From Dendrolimus kikuchii (Eukaryota > Arthropoda > Insecta > Lepidoptera > Lasiocampidae), in assembly GCA_019925095.2 (NCBI GenBank), contig CM034397.1:3060001-3124000 (forward strand): a stretch of DNA of 64,000 bases, written 5' to 3'. Of this stretch, positions 36,519 through 47,482 are shown in pieces (position 1 is the first letter of the stretch; each line of letters starts with the position of its first letter). The notes under the pieces are model-generated. The model saw only the letters and a program-made list of their open reading frames with translations, was not told the DNA's origin and did no database searches. The translations under genes were made by a program, and so were the position numbers.

Positions 36519-36693
36519 CCGTGCGCAGAAGGTTTGCCGATGACTACTTACTATTATTGTATATAAGTTATATGCAATAATAAATTAAAATAATAAATTT
36601 CTTGCAACAGCTATTTATGTAAACTTTTTTGTCAACCCTACTGACCATCGATGCGTGACATCATGAGGCTATCGGCAAACCTTCTGCGCACGG
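36519..36693. mobile_element. 175-bp MITE with 23-bp perfect TIRs
   Basis: The left end starts CCGTGCGCAGAAGGTTTGCC and the right end is its exact reverse complement over 23 bases. No coding capacity. An AATAAA at 36579-36584 inside it is the first plausible poly(A) signal after gene A. A related end is at 15272-15290. Confidence 0.8.
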
Positions 36694-37240
36694 GTAGTAG
36701 GTACAGATTTTCTATTAGTATAAAGTTATTTAAATACAAATAATTATTATAAGACCAGTGATTTAATTTTAATTCTTAGTTATAATGGAAATATGGAAAT
36801 TAGGTTATTGATATAAAATCTGTTTTGGTTAGGTAATTTAGTTTATGTATTTATTATTCATCCTTACCGTTAATTCTATTCTTATATACCCCACCATTCT
36901 TTAATTTTAATACCATTAGTACAAATAGAATAAGTGATTATTACTTTAATATTTAATTTACGTAAATTAGATATATACTCACTAGTGGTCGAAATTCGAC
37001 CAAAATAATTAATTTAAATTATAAGTTTGAACATTATTAAGGTTATATCAAAGTCAGTTCAGTCAAAGTCTATAACTTCTATAATCACAAATTTCGCCAA
37101 GGTTACACTGTTACATTTGATTTTAACAATAAACAAAATAGTATATATGCGTGTGTGTGTCAAGTACATGGTAGTGTGTGTGATGTTTTTTTATTGATCG
37201 AATGTATTTTTATATATAATTTAAAAAAACATTAGCATTC
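36694..37240. other. No feature recognised
   Basis: AT-rich intergenic sequence. Confidence 0.5.
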
Positions 37241-37244
37241 TGCC

Positions 37245-37770
37245 CTCCTCGCGTCCGATTATAAGCCTCGTCGAAAGGCTCTTGTGCGACGACCGCGTAA
37301 CGTCCTGACGGGCAGAGTCGACGTTATTACGAAACGGCTGGCTCGGATCAGTCCGCCCACGGTTAGGACGGTAGGCTGGCAGACACCGACAGACAGACAC
37401 AGACGGCGGCGTCTCAGGCGCCGCCAATCAAGATCTCTCCACGTCCCCGCGAGGGACGCTAGGAAACATAGCTCCCCCCACAGGATAGACTAGGCGTGTT
37501 GCTGGGAAGTTTCTTTCGCCGTTTCTTCCCTCCCAGCCATAACACGTTGCGAAACGGCAGTAAGATAGCGTAGGCCACCGCGAACCACCGATCCCGGTCC
37601 GCCGTGATCCTTCCCCTCGGGCTTTATATTACCCGTCGCCCGTTCTCAATTAGTGCTTTGTGTCGCCCTATGGTGGGCATCATTGAATTCATTTCCCTCT
37701 CATGGCAACAGTCCCGCCGAGGTAAAACTCCTTAGGGAGCTCCCTCGAGCAAGTTGCCCCCCCGGTCTAG
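37245..37770 (-). repeat. GC-rich interspersed repeat, copy 1
   Basis: The inverted counterpart of 58270-58720: shared words include 'cctagtctatcc', 'cagcaacacgcctagt', 'taatataaagcccgagg' and 'gagggagctccc'. No motif-bearing frame. Probably an LTR-element or LINE leader; class unknown. Confidence 0.55.
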
Positions 37771-37862
37771 CCACTAAAGCTGGAACACAATTCAAGGTTG
37801 TTATGGCGACATACTTTAGTCTAGGCGTGGTACCCATCCAGACAGGCAAAATAGCTTACCAC
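37771..37862 (-). mobile_element. R310 fragment
   Basis: 'ggaacacaattcaaggttgt' to 'gtacccatccagacaggcaa', the middle of the family. Confidence 0.65.
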
Positions 37863-37894
37863 CGGCAACATATAAATAATCATAATTATATTGC

Positions 37895-38065
37895 CTTAAG
37901 AACAGACGAGCGTGCATGACAAGAGTTATGAATGTCAAAGAAGCAAGTGAGGTGTGTAAGAATAAGCCTAAATGGCGCTCTGTTGTTCGTGCCTACCCCG
38001 CAAGGGAACTGGCGTGAAGTTATGTATGTATGTATGTATGTATGTATGTATGTATGTATGTATGT
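37895..38065 (+). mobile_element. RTE-A LINE 3' end with 13-bp target duplication
   Basis: ATAATTATATTGC occurs at 37882-37894 and 38066-38078. Between them lie the RTE-A terminus and a long (TATG)n tail of about 12 units. Confidence 0.85.
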
Positions 38066-38079
38066 ATAATTATATTGCG

Positions 38080-38636
38080 TTCTTCAATTACTACTTCCAT
38101 TTCTACAATATTCCACTTTCTGTGTAAGTCCTTTGCCATTTTCATGAAAGATTTGACGTTTACAATTCTACGGATAAGTAAAAGAGCCAGCCAGAGTAAA
38201 GATATCCTTAAACACGTCACGTTAAGGTCAAACGAGACTGCAATAAAACTATTATCATGATCGGCATTATGTTCTTAAAAACAATAAAAGGTGTTACAAT
38301 TAATACCTACTTAATTCGATTAAACATTAACTTTCATCTGATAAAGTTTATTAGTCTGATATCTGATAGGATTTGGTTATGAAAATAAATAAATAGGTGA
38401 GTCACAGCGACGTTAAGTAAAGCAAGGTAAAGTTCACGCAACTTAACGGCCTCAACAGATACAGGAAGCTAGGCTATAAATGATTTTTTATGAAAAGCTG
38501 AGTATTTACTAACTGCCTGGTCACGACCTTGGGTATTAGCGATGGGCGATGGGACGAACGAGCGACACGATAGTAGTTAACAATCATATCATATTCCGGT
38601 ATCTTATTATTAATTCAATTGCCTTACCATTATAGT
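38080..38636. other. No feature recognised
   Basis: AT-rich intergenic sequence. Confidence 0.5.
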
Positions 38637-38790
38637 ACATACATACATACATAACTTCACGCCAGTTCCCTTGCGGGGTAGGCACGAACAACTGAGCGCC
38701 ATTTAGGCTTATTCTTACACACCTCACTTGCTTCTTTGACATTCATAACTCTTGTCATGCACGCTCGTCTGTTCTTCAGCCTCCTGACAT
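38637..38790 (-). mobile_element. RTE-A LINE 3' end, truncated
   Basis: (CATA)n at left, then the family terminus to 'cctcctgacatta'. Confidence 0.8.
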
Positions 38791-39785
38791 TAGTAGTTTG
38801 ACATTACTTGTGTGGAGCGTATATCAAATTATAACCAGTGGTAAAATAAATACGGTTAGTAAGATATACTATGCGCAGCTCGTCGCACTTATAATATTTA
38901 TTTTACGCTGCTGGTGTGGGCGAGACTCTGGTCGTTGTCGGTATAAAAGTTAAACAAAATTAGTGATGGAAACGTATCAAAAATCACTTTAAAATGCAAA
39001 TACGTGTGCACTCGGCTACAACCAAAGAGAATAGCAACGACAATGTTGCAAATTCAAAAATAAAAAATAAATCTTATGTTGGTGTTGCCATGCTGCGGCT
39101 CTAGAAAAAGGCCTTAAAAACATACAATTTTAACGATGTTAAGCTAACATTTTTATACAATAGAATGAAATTTGCATGCATATGCTTAAGCTACAGATAA
39201 ATATATCTAAAGAACATTTATGTTATGCAAGATGTTACTAGTAATACAAGTACAATATTTATGTTAAAACCAAAGTATTATAAATTAACCTTCTCCTATA
39301 TTCATTATACATCCATAGGTCGCTAGTTCATATCCGGCTCAAACGACCAACATGTGTGCAGCTCGTATGCTCGTAACTTGCTACAATGCCTACTACTTTT
39401 GTCGCCTGTGGCGTCACAGCGACAAGTTCGTGATCAGGCTGTATAGGAATAGTTTGTTACGTTAGCAATTTTCAATTAATAATTACTCAAATAGTGCGTA
39501 TTATAAAATCAGTTTCGTTATGCATCAAAAATGGGTATTACATTCCGTTTTTGCTAAAATGACTATATCATCATCCTGTAAAATAATATAAGACTATTCT
39601 TGGATATTCCGCTTTTAATTTCCAATCCATTGCTGATCGATTTTCAATGGGCTGAAGCTCATTGTAAATACAATTACGATCCAATTTTAGTTTTCTCCGC
39701 GACATTAATTGATTTGTGTTATCATATGAGCCATGAACACTAATTTTTCTCTTTTATCTATTTTGGGATTTGGGAAATCATGGAT
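38791..39785. other. No feature recognised
   Basis: A TATAAAA at 38941-38947 precedes only a 35-codon frame at 38994; not called as a gene. Confidence 0.45.
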
Positions 39786-39790
39786 GTTAT

Positions 39791-40104
39791 TTTTTTTTAT
39801 TTATTGTATGAGTTCAGCAGACAGGCAAACGGCCCACTTGATGGAAAGCGGTTACCATCGCCTATGGACATTTGCAACAGCAAAGTTGCTACAAATGCGC
39901 TGCTGCTCTCTTAAGGGAGACTGGAACCTGGTCACTAATGCCGGAACACAACTCAAGGTTGCTATGGCGACATACTTTAGACCAGGGGCGGTAGCCATCC
40001 AGTCGGGCAAATGCCCTACCACCTGGCTGTGGGTTGTTTTGTCGCCTCTTACGACAGGCCGCCCGGCCGCAGGAAATTGTATTCTTTCTTCGTTCCTGCA
40101 CGGA
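39791..40104 (-). mobile_element. R310 retroposon, near full length
   Basis: T-rich tail at left, 'ttcctgcacgga' at right. Open frames of 80-155 codons through it are accidental. Confidence 0.8.
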
Positions 40105-40428
40105 ATTAGACGAACGTGTTCTAGTCTCAAAGTCGTTACGACTTGTACAAATGAAATGCATTTGTATGATGACGCATTGTACATGTATGATAGGCGTTAG
40201 ATGCGTATATCGTAAATTTTCTAGTTATCACATTATACAATTCAAATTATGTCAGTTACGTAAATCAATTTTTTTATCAGTCACCTAACTGTTCAAAAAT
40301 AAGTTTTGTTTATATTTTTATAGCCCTCTTAAAATTAATACATAATACGTTGATAAGTTAAGGATTACTTTTCAAATAATCTTCCATACGTTATGAAAGT
40401 GAGCGCGGCAGCAAATCATCATCATCAG

Positions 40429-40576
40429 TCTGGATGGCTACCACCCCTGGTCTAGAGTATGCCGCCATAACAACCTTGAGTTGTGTTCCGGCATTAGTGA
40501 CCAGGTTCCAGTCTCCCTTAAGAGAGCAGCGGATTCGTAGCACCTTTGGTGTTGCAAATGTCCATAGGTGATTGTA
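40429..40576 (+). mobile_element. R310 fragment
   Basis: 'ctggatggctaccacccctg' to 'tccataggtgattgt'; both ends truncated. Confidence 0.7.
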
Positions 40577-40619
40577 CAAGTCGTAACGACTTTGAGACTA
40601 GGACACCTTAGTCTCATTC

Positions 40620-40790
40620 CAATGGTATAGATTCAAATCCTGAAAGCAGACCACAAGCTACTTTAAACGAATCTCAATTTAAAAATACGTATAAACTAAA
40701 AGTTGCAAAGGATTTGGATACGAGAAACCATTTGAGTCGCTTAAGGCCTTATTATAATGGAGCTAACCTTTTCGGTTTTGTTTCACTTTT
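40620..40790 (+). pseudogene. LTR-retrotransposon integrase C-terminal scrap
   Basis: Codons read ESQFKNTYKLKVAKDLDTRN and HLSRLRPYYNGA. The HVSRLRPYY ending is typical of gypsy-type integrase C-termini. Short and isolated. Confidence 0.45.
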
Positions 40791-40947
40791 ACCATCAAAA
40801 CTCCTTAACGACAAAAGTTTATTATTATTTAACCTTTAGAGATGATTATTATAAGATGAATTAATAAAGTTTATTATTTTACATTTTATTATTTTTGTAA
40901 ACTAAATAATGTTCCATACTTACGTATAGTTAAAATGTAAAAATTAT

Positions 40948-41273
40948 ATACATACATACATAACTTCACGCCAGTTCCCTTGCGGGGTAGGCACGGACAA
41001 CAGAGTGCCATTTAGGCTTATTCTTACACACCTCACTTGCCTCTTTGACATTCATAACTCTTGTCATGCACGCTCGTCTGTTCTTAAGGCTCCTGACATC
41101 ACCTTCTGCTAGTACACGATCAATTTGATCATGGAAGGTGTGTCGTGGTCTTCCGCGACTTCTGCATCCATCCACTTTTGCATTGTATATCTGTTTAGTC
41201 ATTCTATCATGCATTCTTTCCACATGCCCGAACCACCGGAGCATTCCTTTCCTTACCTTCACCCCGACACTCT
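40948..41273 (-). mobile_element. RTE-A LINE 3' end
   Basis: The minus-strand frame reads MKVRKGMLRWFGHVERM to AYPARELA-stop (40966-41262), one codon shorter than the 32664 copy. Its 5' edge abuts the hairpin at 41275. Confidence 0.83.
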
Positions 41274-41274
41274 C

Positions 41275-41328
41275 GTAAGTAAATTTTAAATGACTTGATA
41301 TACATCAAGTCACTCAAAATTTACTTAC
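41275..41328. repeat. Hairpin, 25-bp arms with 3 mismatches
   Basis: GTAAGTAAATTTT and TGACTTGAT pair with ATCAAGTCA and AAAATTTACTTAC around a 4-base loop. Confidence 0.7.
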
Positions 41329-41329
41329 C

Positions 41330-41907
41330 TTACATACGTAAACTGTGGTTTTAGTAATAAGTTGCATTTAAAATTGATTTAAAACCTAAATGTATACTTA
41401 GGTAGCCAATACATATGTAAACCAGACACGATGCGTAAATATTCTTTGGACGCTTCTATTTATATTATTCAATATATTTAGTATGTTAAATACAATTTCA
41501 CTTCACACATTATACGTATATATAGGTTGTACATACAATAATATATCATGTAAGCTCTGTACCATATCATTATAGTAATTAAGTTGAAATTTATACAAAA
41601 TTAAACGAAAGTTAAGTTGTAAATATTTGTTAATTTTATTTTGTACAGTACTTTAAATTGTTATACCTGCTGTGTGTTTATCTTTTTAAGAAATAAAATA
41701 TTTGACGAAAGCATTTTTTATTTTAGCGACCGGCCTTACCGCTTCCTAGCGGATAGCTTTACCGAATCTAATGTTTATGCATCTTTGTACTTACCAGTGG
41801 CGTGGACTTTAACCAACTCGATTGCCCACAGCCTACATTTAAGAAACTAGCAACTAGCGACCAAAAGGTCGAAAGCGCCATGAATATGTTGGCACTTACG
41901 CTTTTAT
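41330..41907. other. No feature recognised
   Basis: AT-rich intergenic sequence. Confidence 0.5.
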
Positions 41908-41921
41908 TCGTGCATATATTA

Positions 41922-42090
41922 CATACATACATACATAACTTCACGCCAGTTCCCTTGCGGGGTAGGCACGAACAACAGAGTGCCATTTAGGCTTATTCTT
42001 ACACACCTCACTTGCCTCTTTGACATTCATAACTCTTGTCATGCAAGCTCGTCTGTTCTTAAGGCTCCTGACATCACCTTCTGCTAGTAC
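41922..42090 (-). mobile_element. RTE-A LINE 3' end with 14-bp target duplication
   Basis: TCGTGCATATATTA at 41908-41921 and 42091-42104. The insert is only the last 170 bases of the element. Confidence 0.85.
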
Positions 42091-42104
42091 TCGTGCATAT
42101 ATTA

Positions 42105-42380
42105 TTGCCGTATTACTATTACTTACGCTTAGCGTCTTTCCACAGTGTTGGATGAAACAGTTACTCATAACCCGATCGGGCACCGGCTTTTGATTCAAAT
42201 TGTAATAAGAAAATACATCGCTAGTTAGGCATTTTTATTTAGAAATATAAGTTTCATCCCCTAGCCGAATTTCCACCCCCCGCCACCTACCTGGTACCTA
42301 CTAGAGGGATGAATGAATAATTGCTTAAAGCGACATTTTACGAGAGATTAATATATTGGTGTTTTTAAATACAATGTCCT
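42105..42380. other. No feature recognised
   Basis: Nothing identified. Confidence 0.4.
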
Positions 42381-42394
42381 CGACTGCTGGAAAT

Positions 42395-42615
42395 ATAAAC
42401 AACATCCGGGGTTTGCAATTGAAATCTATAGGTTTTTTTCTTCACGTAAATAGTTACTAATAAGTACGTAGTTTATTAATTATGCTTCTTTCTGGGTGTG
42501 TGCGCGGATCGAAGTGGAAAAAACCCCGGATGTACACACGAAACCGCTTAAGATAATAGTATAATTTTGTTGCCTTCAGTTGTTGTGTAAATGATTGTTG
42601 AATTGTAATAAATAA
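42395..42615. repeat. LTR-like repeat fragment shared with 31240-31320
   Basis: 'acatccggggttt' (42402) and 'aaaccccggatgt' (near 42525) are inverted. From 42515, 'taatagtataattttgttgc' to 'cagttgttgtgt' matches 31240-31300 inverted. It ends in an AATAAATAAA run. Confidence 0.5.
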
Positions 42616-43182
42616 ATAAAATAGACTATTATATAGATTATTTTGTTTTTTTTTAAATATTATTTAATGCAAAAAAACGGTAGAAATATGTTGTGAATAA
42701 AGCTTATTCCTCTTTAGAATTCATAACTTTATTTAAGTGATATATTAAAAGTATTTCTATAATCAAATATAATAATCTGATATAATATAGATCTGAGTAT
42801 AATCAAATGTCATAAAAGCAGCTATCAGATTACTGCATCAGTGTAGAATGCCCAGAGGGCGCGCTGTGTTGCCACACCAGGTACTGGTTAGAAGTATAAA
42901 CTACCTCTCTTGGTTATTGCAAATTTCTTTAGATTATATATATCTAAAGAAATTCATATGGGATGGGATCTATAGATCCCACGCCAAAGAGATGTTTATA
43001 GATTGATATTATTATATACCCATGTTAGATTTGTCTATGAATATTGTCTATTATATAATATCAATGATGATTTATTGATTATTGAATAGTAACGGCCATC
43101 GAAATATATTGCCCATAAATAAATAAATATATATATATATTCCGTCGTTGTTGTTCGCTTGCACTGCGTGCCATAGATAATA
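42616..43182. other. AT-rich; two adjacent palindromes
   Basis: AATTTCTTTAGAT (42922-42934) is inverted at 42942-42954, and GGGATCTATAGATCCC is at 42965-42980. No gene seen. Confidence 0.5.
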
Positions 43183-43998
43183 TATACTATCGGCCTTACT
43201 TATAATAATCCCGTTAAGAAACGATTAGGCATCTCTTAAGTTAGACAATCAAAATCAGACCCTAATCAATTAATATCTTTCTTTTCACTTATAAACGTGT
43301 ATTACCTGTTGTTTACCTAAGAGGACTACTATAGAGTTATCAATGCCATAAAAATTGTCACATCGCCAGCTAATGTGTGTATAGAACTAGAGGATATAGA
43401 GTCAGAGGTAACTTTAGAGGACGAACTAGAAGAGGAAGAACAGGAAATCAACAAGGTCATTTAACAAAGACAGTAAATGAAACTAACTTTCAGTTAGATG
43501 AAGATGCCATTTATATAAATGAGGAAAGATATATACGGTCTTACTTATAATAATCACGCTAAGAAACGATTAGCCATCTCTTAAGTAAGAGAATCAGAAC
43601 CAAACCCTAACCAATGAATATCTTTTTTTTTCACTTATAAACGTGTATTACCTGTTGTTTACCTAAGAGGACTACTATAGAGTTATCAATGCCATAAAAA
43701 TTGTCACATCGCCAGCCAATGTGTGTATAGAACTAGAGGATATAGAGGCAGAGGTAACTTTAGAGGACGAACTAGAAGAGCAAGAACAGGAAATCAACAA
43801 GGTCATTTAACAAAGACAGTAATGAAACTAACTTTCAGTTAGTAGCCATTGATGAAAATGCCATGTATATAAATGAGGAAAGATATATACGGTCTTACTT
43901 ATAATAATCTCGCTAAGAAACGATAAGCTATCTCTTAAGTAAGAGAATCAGAATCATACCCTAACCAATGAATATCTTTTTTTTCACTTATAAACGTG
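43183..43998 (+). repeat. Tandem repeat, 346/353-bp unit, 2.3 copies
   Basis: 'cggtcttacttataataatc' recurs at about 43191 (one base different), 43537 and 43890. Unit 1 holds a 57-codon frame with RTRGYRVRGNFRGRTRRGRT, like an RG-rich Gag end; unit 2 is frameshifted by a base and unit 3 is cut by the BEL LTR at 43999. Origin unknown, perhaps an LTR-element end. Confidence 0.8.
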
Positions 43999-44188
43999 TG
44001 TTCAGTTTATAATTACATTTATTTAGTGCCAGTTTTGTCTTCACAAGACTAGATGTCGCCACCGTCGAATTGCATCGCGGTATGGTTTACATTTTTTGCA
44101 TGATGATACTTGTACTATTAATTTAATAAATTGTCTACGATCTTTCGGGTGTTTTATTTGCAAACCCTGGCTTTGACACCTTTGGACA
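43999..44188 (+). repeat. BEL 5' LTR (190 bp)
   Basis: Starts TGTTCAGTTTATAATTAC and ends CACCTTTGGACA. Likely holds the promoter and poly(A) signal (AATAAA near 44125). The following 'gggtccttcgagccggatcg' is the probable primer-binding region. Confidence 0.9.
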
Positions 44189-44705
44189 GGGTCCTTCGAG
44201 CCGGATCGCTTTTTGAAGCAAATTGTTGGTACCTATTGTATTGAAATATTAAGTGTTGTGTAGTGATGTGACAGCAGCACCATCTGGCGGACAATTAAGG
44301 AACTAATCGGTAGTATACAGAACTGAAACTGTGAGTACTCTTTAATTTTTAGTGCAGAAATAGACTTGTGAAATTTTAAAGTGTAGATTAGGACTTAGAA
44401 TAATTCGCGAAAAAACGACGAGACGGGGAACCTATGCCCAATTTTAGAACTGTGTACTTGTTCTCAAACACTTAGAAAAATTTCACCCTCAATTGGACTT
44501 AGAAAAATTGGCATCACTTGGGACTTGAAAATTTCAAATAATTTTGAACTTTGAAAATTTTAAATTGATTTATACTTACAAAAAACGATTGCGTAAATTG
44601 GACCTTACAAATATCGATCGATTTGGACTTAGAAAATTTTTGATTGATTGTGACTTTGAAAATTTGAATTAATTCGAACTTGGAGAAGGTATTACTTGGT
44701 ATTAA

Positions 44706-47015
44706 ATGGCAAAAATGGAAGCAGAGTTAAGAGTAATGGATGACTTGAAAAATCAAATAGAAAAAGGGAGATATAATTTTAATAAATCGCCAAAAGATAG
44801 ACTTACGGAGTCATACGTCATTGCGAGATTAGAAGGTTTAGAAGAATTAATAGCCAGATTTTCTAAAAGACATGAAAGTATTATTAGTACATACGAAACA
44901 GAATTTTTAGAGAATTATACAAAAAGGGAAACATTTGAAAATGGCTATGAAAATTATTTGCTTTATAAAGGAGAATTGAAAGCTACCTTACAGTCCATGA
45001 AACCTGCTACATCATTTAGTACAGATTCTAGTTGTTTAAAAGTCCATACGGAATCAGTCGCGAGATTACCTAGGATATCTATACCTATCTTTTCTGGAGG
45101 TTACACAGAATGGTCGACTTTTAAGGATTTATTCGTCTCCTTAGTACACAATAACGCTGCTCTGGATGATGTTCAACGCTTGCACTACCTGAAGACACAG
45201 CTAAAGGGAGAAGCTGAACAATTACTTCGACATGTTCCAACTACTCAGGCTAATTACAATAAATGTTGGGAATTGTTGCAAAAGCGATATGACAACAAAC
45301 GATATATGTTAAATTGTACCCTCAAACGTTTGTTTAGTCAGCGTAACATGAATAGTGAATCTTCTCAGTCTCTCAAAGACCTCTTAGATACCACATCCGA
45401 TTGTATTCAAGAATTATCTAATTTGGGTGTCAAGGATTATGGCGATTTGATTATTGTTTATATTGTTAGTCTAAAATTGGATGCCCAAACGCGTAAACAA
45501 TGGGAACTACATGTAAATACATTGTCCGAAGAGTTACCATCGTTTACACAATTTAAAGAGTTTTTAGAGCCTCGATATCGCGCGTTAGAGTTTGTAGAGC
45601 CGAGTAAAATTAAATTTAATGTTCCAAAATCTTACCCAAATAATAATCTTAATGTATTACACGACACCGAATCGGAATTAATATGTCCTCACTGCACTGA
45701 AAACCATAGATTATTTTCATGTCAAGATTTCACTAAAGAAAATGTACCAAGTCGTAGAGAGATAGTCAAATCTCTAAAACTTTGTTTTAATTGTCTTGGT
45801 AATAATCACACCAATAATTTTTGTAGAGTACCAACAAGATGCCGGATATGTAAATCCAAACACCATACTCTTCTCCATGGTCCAGCCAGCGCGTTAACCG
45901 TAGCCGTTGCTACCAACTCTACGGATAACGAGCAACACCCGGAACCGTCTTTACTTACGGATGAGACCACATACATTACAAACCATTTTGTGACTGGTAA
46001 CTCACAAACTTTGTTACCTACTGCTTTAATTCGAGTACAGTCACAGAATGGAGATTCCCAGATATTAAGAGCTTTGATTGACCAAGGGTCTCAGGCATCC
46101 TTTATATCTGAGGCGGCAGTTCAATTGTTGAAATTGAAAAAAAGTGTCGCTAGTAGTACTATTTCAGGCTTAGGTGGAATTCAAAGTGGCTTAACCACAA
46201 ATTCTATGGTTAAGGTTAATATGCAGTCACTATGTGATCCAACCTTTAAATTGCAAGTAACTGCTCACGTGTTGAATACAGTTACCTCCGTTCTTCCAGA
46301 GAGGAAATTTAGACTTCCTTCGTGGACAGAATTACGACATCTTAATCTTGCCGATCCACAATACAATGCACCCAACAAGATAGATATCTTATTAGGAGCC
46401 GAGGTATATTGTAGTATTCTAAAGGTGGGGCTCGTTAAAAGTCTTACAGGTATGATTATTGCGCAGGATACTCACCTCGGATGGGTATTGTCCGGTCAAG
46501 TAAATGATTACCATGACAAGGATCAAACGGCTCATAATGTCATTTTAAACCTGCATGCTCAGGTACATGATAATGTTTTGTTACATATACAAACACAAGC
46601 TGTAGCGATGAAAGATCTGGGGGATATAAGTGCTAAGAACAAATACGAAAATGTGTGTATTAACAATTTAACGACAGGCGGTCTAAGTAACATGTATAAG
46701 GAAACTGGAATAGATCACATTGTTAAAGTTCAAGGCCTGCCCTGGAATCTCCGGAGAGACGCATCTGATTGTATTGTCAAGTTATCATCCAATTCTTCCG
46801 TAAAAAATACAAAACCTAAAACATTTTCGATAATTCGCTGTCTTTATAATTTCTTAAGGAAGATAGCTTCACGACTCGCTATGACAATTTTTTTTATTTC
46901 AAAATTTGGTTGGAACTATAGAGTTAGAAAAAGAAAGACAGAGCAAGTAATTATTTTGCGCTATAAAAACTCTTTAATGCAGTGCCCAATATTAAAAATC
47001 GTACACACCCGGTAG
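44706..47015 (+). CDS. BEL Gag-protease fused to a pol C-terminal remnant
   Basis: 769 codons. Gag core at about 120-300 (LPRISIPIFSGGYTEWSTFK to FLEPRYRALE), the arthropod BEL capsid type. Zinc knuckles: CPHC..H....C (327-339) and CFNCLGNNHTNNFC (360-373) with CRICKSKHHTLLH after. Aspartic protease with LIDQGSQASFI (D459). After about residue 640 the frame passes into DHIVKVQG and IVKLSSN, resembling the last residues of a BEL integrase, then a unique tail. The central pol of roughly 900 residues that BEL elements normally carry is absent. Start chosen at the first ATG after the leader; the second ATG is 3 codons on. Confidence 0.85.
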   Translation: MAKMEAELRVMDDLKNQIEKGRYNFNKSPKDRLTESYVIARLEGLEELIARFSKRHESIISTYETEFLENYTKRETFENGYENYLLYKGELKATLQSMKPATSFSTDSSCLKVHTESVARLPRISIPIFSGGYTEWSTFKDLFVSLVHNNAALDDVQRLHYLKTQLKGEAEQLLRHVPTTQANYNKCWELLQKRYDNKRYMLNCTLKRLFSQRNMNSESSQSLKDLLDTTSDCIQELSNLGVKDYGDLIIVYIVSLKLDAQTRKQWELHVNTLSEELPSFTQFKEFLEPRYRALEFVEPSKIKFNVPKSYPNNNLNVLHDTESELICPHCTENHRLFSCQDFTKENVPSRREIVKSLKLCFNCLGNNHTNNFCRVPTRCRICKSKHHTLLHGPASALTVAVATNSTDNEQHPEPSLLTDETTYITNHFVTGNSQTLLPTALIRVQSQNGDSQILRALIDQGSQASFISEAAVQLLKLKKSVASSTISGLGGIQSGLTTNSMVKVNMQSLCDPTFKLQVTAHVLNTVTSVLPERKFRLPSWTELRHLNLADPQYNAPNKIDILLGAEVYCSILKVGLVKSLTGMIIAQDTHLGWVLSGQVNDYHDKDQTAHNVILNLHAQVHDNVLLHIQTQAVAMKDLGDISAKNKYENVCINNLTTGGLSNMYKETGIDHIVKVQGLPWNLRRDASDCIVKLSSNSSVKNTKPKTFSIIRCLYNFLRKIASRLAMTIFFISKFGWNYRVRKRKTEQVIILRYKNSLMQCPILKIVHTR

Positions 47016-47482
47016 TCTATTGGCGGCTATGTTTTATTTTACTTTGTGAATATGTTATGGTATTTTTTGTTAATATTCATTTTTTATAATTTCATGTTTT
47101 TTACTTATCATTTAAGTTTTAAGATATTAGTCACTATGAAAGCTTTGTGATTTCTTTACTGCCGTCTGAAGGTTATATATTTTTTTTTATAGGTTATTAA
47201 ACATGTGTTCGATTTTTTTAATTACTATTTTTTGTTTTGTACTTTTATTTATGTACTTATCATATGGTCAACTAGTTATTAGAGACTACATTAAATTATT
47301 ATTTTTTTTAAATCTTATCTTTGTTATGAATGCTACTGCGTCAAAAGCTTAACATGTAATTCTGTGCACAATTCACTTCAGTTATCGGTATACAGTCCAC
47401 GATTTCTAAATTGTATGAGCTTTATCGTTGGTTTAGAAGTTAATGTAATTTGAAGGACTATACTAGTCCTTGGCCGGTGGTA

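Noticed and set aside
37884..38070. CRISPR-like or satellite array at the (TATG)n runs
   Set aside because: Simple-repeat tails of RTE-A LINEs, without spacers.
38930..39105. TATAAAA followed by a 35-codon frame (MQIRVHSATTKE...)
   Set aside because: Too short, no motif, no splice or Kozak support.
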